From: a bacterium
GTDB lineage: Bacteria; 4484-113; JALSIF01
Assembly (NCBI GenBank): GCA_026981635.1
Contig: JALSIF010000272.1
Coordinates: 1-11,217, forward strand
Direction: 5' to 3'
DNA length: 11,217 nucleotides
Positions 1-6,241 of this stretch are shown here, piece by piece. Below the pieces are notes generated by a model. It was not told the DNA's origin, ran no database searches, and saw nothing but the letters and a program-made list of their open reading frames with translations. Position 1 is the first letter of the stretch. Each line of letters opens with the position of its first letter. The position numbers and the translations under genes are program-made.

Positions 1-1006
1 CCACCACCATGATCTCGTCTGACTGGTAAAGGATGTCAAAGCGCCGCTTGAGCCCGGGGAAGGTCTCCAGCCCGTAGGCGATCTGCTGGAAGTCCACTCC
101 GCAGAACTCGGCCACCGCCACCGCCGCCAGGGCGTTTTGCACATTGTGGCGGCCCGGGGAGGGGAGCCTGATCTCCCCCAGCTCGCCACGACTGCGGTGG
201 ACTACCACAAACTCGGTGTCAAACCCCCGTGGGGTGATTCTCTCTGCCCGGTAGTCGGCCTCCGAACTGAGGCCGTAGGTGATGATCCGGCGGCCCTCCA
301 CCTGCTTGAGCAGTCCTCTCACCCGCGGGCAGTCCACACAGGCCACCACCGCACCGTCCTCCTTGGACTTCTCAATGAACCTGATAAAGGACTGCTGGAT
401 GCTGCTCAGGGAGCCGTAGTGGTCCAGGTGGTCGTCGTCAATGTTGGTCACCACCGCCACCCAGCTTTTCAGCTCCTGGTGGCCGCTGTTGGACTCGTCT
501 CCCTCACAGATGAAAAGGTCGCTCTTGCCCACGCCGGCGTTGCCCAGCTCCTCGGGCCGATTGGGGTTTTTGAGGCAGGCCCCGATGGCGAAGGAGGGTT
601 TAAGTTCGGCCACCTTGAGCACGTGGGCAATGAGGGCCGAGGTGGTGGACTTGCCGTGGGCTCCACTTATCACAATGCCCCGGTTGGTCCTCACCAGATA
701 GGCAAGAAAGTCAATCCGGCTCACCACCGGGATCTTTCGCCGGTAGCCCTCCTGGGTCTCCACGTTCTCGTCCGGATTGATGGCGGTGGAGTAGACCACC
801 ATATCGGCGGTGCTCACATTGCGCCGGTGGTGGCCGCCGGTGGATATCCTTGCTCCCTCACTGGTCAGCTTGGTGATGATCTCGGAGCTGTTTAGATCGC
901 TTCCGGTGACGGTGAAGCCACTCTTTAGGGCCCAGTAGGCGAGGGCAGAAACTCCCGCTCCCCCGATGCCGACGAAGTGGATCACCTTGATCTTGTCGGT
1001 TAGCAC
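1..1006 (-). CDS. murC: UDP-N-acetylmuramate--L-alanine ligase MurC (partial, 3' end outside window)
   Basis: Cytoplasmic ATP-dependent ligase that adds the first amino acid, normally L-Ala, to UDP-MurNAc. About 335 N-terminal residues are visible; the C-terminal ligase domain is mostly cut off at the left edge (family about 450-480 aa). Seen: a Rossmann-type GIGGAG near residues 13-18, the ATP P-loop GAHGKSTT at 115-122, EGDES at 168-172, NIDDDHLDHYG at 188-198, GRHNVQNALAA at 286-296 and FPGLKRRF at 316-323, in the MurC order. The GTG at 1006 is chosen because it places KIKVIHFVGIGG at the usual distance from the N-terminus. An in-frame ATG at 1060 would add 18 basic, unconserved residues. 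The P-loop usually reads GTHGKT, so Ala and Ser are variants here. Mpl ligase is a weaker alternative because its EADEYDTAF-type motif is absent. It follows ftsW after 116 bp, with no murG between. Confidence 0.93.
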   Translation of the reverse strand, partial: MLTDKIKVIHFVGIGGAGVSALAYWALKSGFTVTGSDLNSSEIITKLTSEGARISTGGHHRRNVSTADMVVYSTAINPDENVETQEGYRRKIPVVSRIDFLAYLVRTNRGIVISGAHGKSTTSALIAHVLKVAELKPSFAIGACLKNPNRPEELGNAGVGKSDLFICEGDESNSGHQELKSWVAVVTNIDDDHLDHYGSLSSIQQSFIRFIEKSKEDGAVVACVDCPRVRGLLKQVEGRRIITYGLSSEADYRAERITPRGFDTEFVVVHRSRGELGEIRLPSPGRHNVQNALAAVAVAEFCGVDFQQIAYGLETFPGLKRRFDILYQSDEIMVV

Positions 1007-1122
1007 CGTTCGCCCCCACGACGCATCACGGGCAAATTTTATCCTACTTGACCTGAGCATGACCGTGCGAGCCTGCCCTGGCTGGGTGTCTCATCTTCTA
1101 CCCCGCCACCTGGCAGGATGGC
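1007..1122 (-). other. ftsW-murC intergenic gap, longest in the window
   Basis: This 116-bp spacer is the only sizeable non-coding stretch, in an operon whose other junctions are 41 bp or less. Read on the minus strand, it opens just after the ftsW stop with an imperfect inverted repeat (1105-1122: GCCA/TGGC plus CCT/AGG around a GCC loop). It then has a G-rich stretch and an A+T-rich patch, GGATAAAATTTG (about 1032-1043), 26 bases or more upstream of the chosen murC GTG. The TAAAAT inside the patch resembles a -10 box, but I find no good -35 at 16-18 bp. A secondary promoter for murC and downstream genes is possible but unproven. No open frame here resembles MurG, which usually occupies this place. 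Confidence 0.6.
1105..1122 (-). repeat. Imperfect inverted repeat directly after the ftsW stop
   Basis: On the minus strand the 18 bases GCCATCCTGCCAGGTGGC can fold with GCCA pairing TGGC and CCT pairing AGG, one bulged T and a three-base loop. It begins immediately downstream of the ftsW TAG. No T-run follows (next is GGGGTAGAAG), so it does not look like an intrinsic terminator. It could stabilise the mRNA 3' side or be chance in G+C-rich DNA. Confidence 0.3.
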
Positions 1123-2235
1123 CTACCGGGTCAGGGTGGCAAATCTGGCCATGGCACCAAGCAGGGCGGCGGAGACCAGGAGGGAGGTCCCCCCGGCGCT
1201 GATGAAGGGAAGGGTGATGCCGGTGGGAGGGAGCACCCCCAGGGTGGTCATCAGGTTTACCGCCGCCTGCCCCGCCACCAGCCACCCCGCCATCGCCCCC
1301 ATGCTGCCCACCACCGGGTCGGGGTGGAGCTGGTAGAGAAACACCGCCAGCACCGCCAGCAGTCCATAAAGCAGGGCCACCGCCAGGATGCCCAGGCTGC
1401 CAAAGGTATAGCCGATGTAGGCGGCGATGAAGTCGTTTTCCACAAAGGGGATGCGGCGCACCGGCTCCACCTCCAGGGTGAAGCCCCTGCCCGTAAGCCC
1501 CCCCGCCTGGATGGCGCGGCGGGCGGCGGTGGTCTGGTAGCCGGCTCCGGTGGCCAGTTCCTCGCGGTGGAACCAGGCCTCAATCCGCTCCCTCGCATGG
1601 CCGAAGCGACCGGGAAGGGCAAACACCAGCCCCACTCCCACCGTCCCCAGCACCAGCCAGATGAGCGCCACCCGCCAAAGCCTCACCCCACCAAGCACAA
1701 GGCCCAGCGAGCCAAAGGCCAGGGTGAGGGTGGCCCCGGCTAGGTCTGGTTCCACTCCGATTATGGCCACCGCCAGCAGCAGGCAGAGGATGGCCAGGGC
1801 GCGGGGTTGGCGGCGGTGGGTGAGGGCGAGGGGGATGGTGAGCAGGGCGGCGGCGGGGCGCAAGAGCTCCGAGGGCTGGAAGCTTATCCCCCCCAGCACC
1901 ACCCAGCGGCTGGCCCCGTGAACGGTGCGGCCCAGAGGGCTGAAGACCAATCCGCTTAGCACCAGGGCCACCAGATAAACCAGCCAGGTTAGGGGGACCA
2001 CCAGCCGGCGGGGCAGGGGGAGAAGGGCGACTCCCAAAAGTACCATCACTCCCGCCAGGTAGAGCAGGCCCAGGCGGGAAAGGATCTGGTCGGCGGGCGA
2101 GCTTTCCAGGGCGAGGCGTAGGCTGAGCTGGACGACGAAGCCCGTTCCCAGGAGGAGAAGGGTGAGGCCCAGAGTGAGGCGCTGGAGCAGGGCGAGGGAG
2201 GGGGTGGGGGAGGTGGTTCTGGCTCCTTGTGCCAT
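1123..2235 (-). CDS. ftsW: SEDS-family peptidoglycan glycosyltransferase FtsW
   Basis: Polytopic inner-membrane SEDS protein that polymerises lipid II into glycan strands at the septum, working with the class B PBP FtsI. It has 370 aa, a usual length, with many hydrophobic segments from about residue 19 to the end. SEDS signatures seen: GASRWVVLGGISFQPSE at 107-123, EPDLAGA at 162-168, GYQTTAARRAIQAGG at 232-246, DFIAAYIG at 268-275 with the Asp of the usual HTDFIFA motif kept, and a C-terminal TLGVLPPTGITLPFISAGGTS at 331-351. Its ATG shares one base with the murD stop (TGATG), implying translational coupling; GGAA lies a few bases upstream. Family members usually read LPEAHTDFIFA..GEELG; here it is IPFVENDFIAAYIGYTFG, so the Glu pair is missing. 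RodA is the paralogous alternative, but the dcw position favours FtsW. Confidence 0.92.
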   Translation of the reverse strand: MAQGARTTSPTPSLALLQRLTLGLTLLLLGTGFVVQLSLRLALESSPADQILSRLGLLYLAGVMVLLGVALLPLPRRLVVPLTWLVYLVALVLSGLVFSPLGRTVHGASRWVVLGGISFQPSELLRPAAALLTIPLALTHRRQPRALAILCLLLAVAIIGVEPDLAGATLTLAFGSLGLVLGGVRLWRVALIWLVLGTVGVGLVFALPGRFGHARERIEAWFHREELATGAGYQTTAARRAIQAGGLTGRGFTLEVEPVRRIPFVENDFIAAYIGYTFGSLGILAVALLYGLLAVLAVFLYQLHPDPVVGSMGAMAGWLVAGQAAVNLMTTLGVLPPTGITLPFISAGGTSLLVSAALLGAMARFATLTR

Positions 2236-3692
2236 CAGGGTTCCGGCACCGATAGGTGACCCAGGCTGCTTACAATGGACTTGAAGGTGTCGCCCCGGTG
2301 GGCAAAGGAGCTGAACTGGTCAAAGCTGGGGCAGGCGGGGGAGAGGAGGATGGTGTCCCCCCGTCGGGCTGCCCCGATGGCGAGGCCCACCGCCTCGGCC
2401 AGGTCGGTAGCCCTGAGCACTGGAGCGATGCCGACGGCGGAGAGCTTCCCCGCCAGTCGGTCGGCCGCCTCCCCGAAGAGCACCACCGCCCGGCAGCGTT
2501 GCCTGATCTCCTCCATCAGGCAGTCCAGGCTGGCCCCCCGGTCCCGCCCTCCCATAAGCAGGATGATGGGGGGCTCAAGGGCGCGCAGGGCCCTGAGGGT
2601 GGACTGGGGGTTGGTGGCCTTGGAGTCGTTGATGAAGGTGAGCTCTCCCACCTCCCGCACCAGTTCCAGGCGGTGGGGCAGCCCGCGGAAGGTGGGCAGC
2701 ACCGCCCGCACCGTCTCATCGGGCACCCCCATCACCCGCGCCACCAACAGGGCAGCCAGGGCATTCTCCACATTGTGCAGGCCGGGCAGCTTGAGCAGGT
2801 GGCGGGGAAAGTGGCTCACCTCACCGGCCAGGTTGACCACCAGCTCCTCCCCTTCCAGGTAGGCCCCCTCGGCCAGGGTGTGGTGGGGGTGAACGGTGAA
2901 GCCGAGGAACCTGGCCCGGGTGGGGGGGAAGCGGTGGCGGTCTAGCTCGGGGTAGGCCAGGTTATGGATTACAAAGCCCTCCCCACTCATCCCCTCCACC
3001 AGGGAGCGTTTCACCCGGGCATAGCTCTCAAAGCTCCGGTGGCGGTCCAGGTGCTCCGGGGTCAGGTTGGTAAAGACCGCCACCTCGGGGGCGGGGGGAG
3101 GGGAGAGCTCCAGCTGGAAGCTGGACACCTCAATCACCGCCACGTCCCGCCGCCCCAGGCAGGGGACCAGGGTGGAGAGGGCCCGCCCCGAGTTTCCCGC
3201 CTGGTGGGCCTCAAAGCGGTGGGGCTCGGGCTGGCGCAGGCCGTGGGAGCTGAGCAGGGTGGCGATGAGGGAGGTGGTGGTGGACTTGCCGTTGGTACCG
3301 GTGACCATCACCTTGCGGGCCACCAGGTAGCGGCAGGCAAAGGCCAGCTCCGAGATAAGCTTTGCCCCCCGCCTGCGGGCCTCGGCCAGCTCCGGCCGGC
3401 GCGGGTCAATGCCCGGCGACACCACCACCAGGTCATAGCCGGCAAGCTCCTCAGGGTCAAAGCGTTTGGCGAAGTGGGCAATCCTTCCCCGGCCAAGCTC
3501 CTCCTTAAGGGAGCTGAGCTGTTCGCGGGTGGGGTGCTCATCAAAGACGGCCACCTCTCCCCCCAGCAGCCTGATCAGCCTCACCGCCCCCTGGCCGGTG
3601 ATGCCGTAGCCCAGCACCGCCAACCGCCTGCCGGTCAGCACGCCCCGGTAGGGCCAGCTGGGGGAGGGTGATTGGCGGACCGGTAGACTCAT
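2235..3692 (-). CDS. murD: UDP-N-acetylmuramoyl-L-alanine--D-glutamate ligase MurD
   Basis: Cytoplasmic ATP-dependent ligase adding D-glutamate to UDP-MurNAc-L-Ala. The 485 aa show the expected three-domain order: N-terminal Rossmann fold with VLGYGITGQGA at 27-37 and VVSPGIDP at 90-97; central ATPase domain with TGTNGKSTT at 131-139, EVSSFQL at 188-194 and NLTPEHLDRH at 209-218; C-terminal domain with LPHRLE at 338-343, NDSKATN at 355-361, GGRDRG at 381-386 and SPACPSFDQF at 451-460. The ATG at 3692 makes an ATGA overlap with the mraY stop. An in-frame ATG two codons upstream (3698) is equally possible by ribosome-site strength, with GGGA about 8 bases before it. The same frame stays open upstream to about 4208, but that Pro/Arg-rich stretch overlaps mraY and has no MurD similarity, so I exclude it. 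The length is slightly above typical because of about 20 extra N-terminal residues. Confidence 0.95.
   Translation of the reverse strand: MSLPVRQSPSPSWPYRGVLTGRRLAVLGYGITGQGAVRLIRLLGGEVAVFDEHPTREQLSSLKEELGRGRIAHFAKRFDPEELAGYDLVVVSPGIDPRRPELAEARRRGAKLISELAFACRYLVARKVMVTGTNGKSTTTSLIATLLSSHGLRQPEPHRFEAHQAGNSGRALSTLVPCLGRRDVAVIEVSSFQLELSPPPAPEVAVFTNLTPEHLDRHRSFESYARVKRSLVEGMSGEGFVIHNLAYPELDRHRFPPTRARFLGFTVHPHHTLAEGAYLEGEELVVNLAGEVSHFPRHLLKLPGLHNVENALAALLVARVMGVPDETVRAVLPTFRGLPHRLELVREVGELTFINDSKATNPQSTLRALRALEPPIILLMGGRDRGASLDCLMEEIRQRCRAVVLFGEAADRLAGKLSAVGIAPVLRATDLAEAVGLAIGAARRGDTILLSPACPSFDQFSSFAHRGDTFKSIVSSLGHLSVPEP
3689..3692 (-). promoter_or_regulatory. ATGA stop-start overlap, mraY/murD
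   Basis: On the minus strand the chosen murD ATG (3692-3690) overlaps the mraY TGA (3691-3689) by four bases in a different frame. No strong Shine-Dalgarno precedes this ATG, so reinitiation by ribosomes finishing mraY is the likely route. An upstream in-frame ATG at 3698 would give a 10-bp overlap instead. Confidence 0.6.
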
Positions 3693-4693
3693 CGCCATAA
3701 CCAGTATCCCACTGCTGCGCCAAGTAGGGAGAGGGCGAAGAAGAGACCCAGGATGGCGGAGGGCTGCCAGCCGAGGAGCTGGAAGTGGTGGTGGAGGGGG
3801 CTCATGCGGAAGGGGCGCCGGCCGGTGGTGCGAAAGGCGATCACCTGGAGGATTACGCTCAGTGCCTCTACTCCCCATACCAGCCCCAGGGGAATGAGGG
3901 CCAGGCTCATCCCCTTGCCGGCCAGGGAGAGGGCGATGAGGCCGGAAAAGAGGTAGGCGCCGCTCTCGCCCAGAAAGAGCCGGGCGGGGGCCAGGTTGAA
4001 GATGAGGAAGCCAGCCAGCACCCCTCCTGCCAGGGCCAGGCTGAGGCCCAGGGGAGAGGGGCCGACGATCAGCATCGCCGCCGCTAGGGGAGGAAGGGCG
4101 GTAAGGCCATAGAGCCCATCCATCCCGTCGGTGAAGTTGCCTCCGTTTACCGCCCCCACCACCAGGAGGAGGGCCAGGGAGAGGTGGAGCCAGGGGGGGA
4201 CGGCCCACTCAACCCCACTGGGTCCGTAGAGGGGGAGCTCCCCCACCATGGGGAGAAGCACCAGGGTAGCGATGGCCAGCTGCAAGGGCAGGCGGTAGCG
4301 GGCGAGCAGCCCCCGGCTGTCCCGCCTGACCAACTTGATAAGGTCGTCCCCCGCTCCCACCAGGCCCAGGGCCAGGGCGCCCCCCAGCACTGCCACCAGC
4401 TCCCCCATGCCGGAGGTGCGCTCACCCGCCGCCCAGCCCCAGGGGGAGGTGAGGCCGGAGACTGCCAGCACCACCAGGGGAGCCAGCGCCACCAGTGCAA
4501 GCATCACCATCCCCGCTCCACTGGCCACCGCTGCCGGCCGTGAGGGGGCGGGAAGGTGGGGCAGGTCCCGCTCGGGATGGGCAAAGCCCGCCCTGAGTAC
4601 CGCCCTTCGCCAGAGGGGAAGCAGGGTGAAGGCGGCGACGAGTCCTGCCAGGCCCGTCCAGGCAGCCTGGTAGGAGAAGGTAAGGCCCTTCAT
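3689..4693 (-). CDS. mraY: Phospho-N-acetylmuramoyl-pentapeptide transferase MraY (divergent)
   Basis: Integral membrane enzyme transferring phospho-MurNAc-pentapeptide from UDP to undecaprenyl phosphate, giving lipid I. The 334 aa contain about ten hydrophobic segments. Catalytic region motifs seen: GAGDDLIK at 113-120 (Asp pair 116-117), AVNGGNFTDGMDGL at 181-194, NLAPARLFLGESGA at 233-246 and MSPLHHHFQLLGW at 297-309, the last typical of MraY rather than WecA. Two departures stand out. The near-invariant GDTGS loop, whose Asp coordinates Mg2+ in MraY structures, reads GESGA with Glu243 (codon 3965-3967). The usual K.GTPTMGG motif near residue 50 is absent and replaced by PERDLPHLPAPSRP, faintly reminiscent of WecA/TagO-type N-termini. 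Its position between murF and murD supports MraY. One base separates its ATG from the murF stop, with GGAAGG well placed upstream. Confidence 0.9.
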   Translation of the reverse strand: MKGLTFSYQAAWTGLAGLVAAFTLLPLWRRAVLRAGFAHPERDLPHLPAPSRPAAVASGAGMVMLALVALAPLVVLAVSGLTSPWGWAAGERTSGMGELVAVLGGALALGLVGAGDDLIKLVRRDSRGLLARYRLPLQLAIATLVLLPMVGELPLYGPSGVEWAVPPWLHLSLALLLVVGAVNGGNFTDGMDGLYGLTALPPLAAAMLIVGPSPLGLSLALAGGVLAGFLIFNLAPARLFLGESGAYLFSGLIALSLAGKGMSLALIPLGLVWGVEALSVILQVIAFRTTGRRPFRMSPLHHHFQLLGWQPSAILGLFFALSLLGAAVGYWLWR

Positions 4694-4694
4694 C

Positions 4695-6221
4695 TCAGCC
4701 TTCCGGCCGCTCGGCCCAGCGGCTCCTAGCCTGGGCCTCTATCATCTCCACCACCCGCTCAAGCCTAAGGGCGCGGCTGCCCTTGACCAGCACCACCGCC
4801 CCGGGCCGGAGCAGGTCTGCAAGCACGGGTCTTAGCTCGATCAGGGTCTGCTCGGGGATCCAGTTTTCGGGGTCCTCCGCCTCCTCATAGGGGACCGGCA
4901 CGTTGAAGCTCATCACCTGGGGGTTGTGCTCCCCGAAGCGGTTGGCGGTGACGCTGGAGTAGTAGCCGACGGTGATCAGCCAGTCTATCCCCAGATCGGC
5001 GGCCAGCTCGCCAATCACCTGGTGGGCCCGGTCGGAAAGCTCCCCCAGCTCCAGCATGTCTCCCAGGATGGCGATACGGAGGGAGCCTTCCGCCTGCTTG
5101 AGGACCTTGAGGGCCTCCCGGGTGCTGACGAAGGAGGCGTTGTAGCTGTCGTCAATGAGGGTGAGGGGACCGGGCAGGCGCTTCACTTCCAGCCGCTGGG
5201 GGACGGGGCGGAACCTGCTTGCCCGCTCGGCGATCTCCACCAGGGGGATGCCCAGGGAATGGGCGATGCTCACTGCCGCCAGCAGGTTCATGGCGGCGGC
5301 GCTGCCCGGCAGGGGAAGCTCCACTGCCACCCGCTCATCCTCTGCCCGGATGACCAGACTTGATCCCTCCAGCCCACGGGGCAGGTAGTTCTCCAGCCGG
5401 TAGCTGGCCTTGGCCCCGCTGCCGAAGCGCACCAGCCTAAACCCCTGGGGGGGACGCTCCCGCTCCACGCTCGCCTCCAGCTCGCGTTCCGCCGGCTCCA
5501 AGATGAAGTTGGGGCCGGTGGGCAGGGCCAGGTAGCCTCCCCTGAGCCCCGCCACCACCTCGGCCTTGGCCCGGGCCAGCGCCCTGGGGTCGCCCAGGCG
5601 GCCGATGTGGCTCTCCCGTACGGTGGTGATGAGGGCGTGGTCGGGCTTGGCCAGGGCGGAAAGCAGGCGGATCTCTCCCAATCCCCGCATGCCCATCTCC
5701 AGCACCAGGTAGTCGTGCTCGGGGGTGAGGCGGGCGATGGTGAGGGGGACGCCGAGCTCGTTGTTATAGCTCTTCTGACTCTTTAGCACCTTCCCCCTGC
5801 GGCTCAGCAGTTCGGCCAGAAACTCCTTGGTGGTGGTCTTACCCACCGAGCCGGTGATGGCGATCACCTCAACCTGAAACTGGTCCCGATACCAGCTGGC
5901 CAGCCGGTAGAGGGCCTGCTGGGTGAACTCCACCTCAATTATGGGGGGGAGGGTTTCCCGGGCGGGGCCGGCAAGTAGCTCTTCTGCGTATGGATTTCCC
6001 CGCTCCACCAGCAGGGCGGCCGCCCCCTTCTCCACCGCCTGGGGGAGGAACTGGTGGCCGTCTCGCCTTCCCTTGACGGGGATGAAGATCTCCCCTCGGC
6101 GCAGGGTTCTGGTATCGGTGGTGAAGCCGGCGAAGGTCTCCTCCCCGCGGAGGGGGATCAGTGGCCTGCCCTCCAGGGCGGGGATGAGCTCGGCTAGCCT
6201 GAACGGTGGCGCTGGCCCCAT
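4695..6221 (-). CDS. murF: UDP-N-acetylmuramoyl-tripeptide--D-alanyl-D-alanine ligase MurF
   Basis: Cytoplasmic ATP-dependent ligase adding D-Ala-D-Ala to the UDP-MurNAc-tripeptide, the last soluble step before MraY. The 508 aa are slightly longer than usual (about 450-470). Seen: TDTRTLRRGEIFIPVKG at 35-51 (N-terminal UDP-binding domain), P-loop GSVGKTTTKE at 124-133, NNELGVPL at 153-160, LEMGMRG at 174-180, DDSYNAS at 357-363, LGDMLELG at 386-393 and VKGSRA at 479-484, all in MurF order. A run at about 430-460 (HNPQVMSFNVPVPYEEAEDP) looks like a C-terminal insertion accounting for part of the extra length. The ATG at 6221 follows an AGGA six bases away and lies 20 bp after the murE stop. 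The neighbouring murE and mraY are the steps immediately before and after it. Confidence 0.95.
   Translation of the reverse strand: MGPAPPFRLAELIPALEGRPLIPLRGEETFAGFTTDTRTLRRGEIFIPVKGRRDGHQFLPQAVEKGAAALLVERGNPYAEELLAGPARETLPPIIEVEFTQQALYRLASWYRDQFQVEVIAITGSVGKTTTKEFLAELLSRRGKVLKSQKSYNNELGVPLTIARLTPEHDYLVLEMGMRGLGEIRLLSALAKPDHALITTVRESHIGRLGDPRALARAKAEVVAGLRGGYLALPTGPNFILEPAERELEASVERERPPQGFRLVRFGSGAKASYRLENYLPRGLEGSSLVIRAEDERVAVELPLPGSAAAMNLLAAVSIAHSLGIPLVEIAERASRFRPVPQRLEVKRLPGPLTLIDDSYNASFVSTREALKVLKQAEGSLRIAILGDMLELGELSDRAHQVIGELAADLGIDWLITVGYYSSVTANRFGEHNPQVMSFNVPVPYEEAEDPENWIPEQTLIELRPVLADLLRPGAVVLVKGSRALRLERVVEMIEAQARSRWAERPEG
4699..4704 (-). promoter_or_regulatory. Ribosome binding site of mraY inside the murF 3' end
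   Basis: GGAAGG on the minus strand, five bases before the mraY ATG at 4693, lies within the last codons of murF. The junction reads TGAGATG, so mraY is likely translated by coupling or local reinitiation; the same layout is used at rsmH/ftsL. Confidence 0.65.
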
Positions 6222-6241
6222 GCTGGTCCTATCTTATCGCC

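Noticed and set aside
137-895. 252-codon plus-strand open frame opposite murC
   Set aside because: It lies antisense to a well-supported murC with clear motifs. The translation is His/Gly/Val-rich with no recognisable domain, typical of shadows in G+C-rich DNA. The same applies to the other long plus-strand frames (for example 2256-2945, 2964-3671 and 8851-9420).
1058-1060. Upstream in-frame ATG as the murC start
   Set aside because: It would add 18 unconserved basic residues and cross the A+T-rich patch. The GTG at 1006 gives the canonical MurC N-terminus. It cannot be fully excluded.
1105-1122. Intrinsic terminator after ftsW
   Set aside because: The stem is short and bulged and no T-run follows on the minus strand; murC continues in the same direction. 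Kept only as an inverted repeat.
3693-4208. Open frame extending MurD by about 172 residues upstream
   Set aside because: It overlaps mraY in another frame, is low-complexity Pro/Arg/Gly, and shows no MurD or other domain. MurD's own conserved N-terminus begins just after 3692. It is a G+C-rich artefact.
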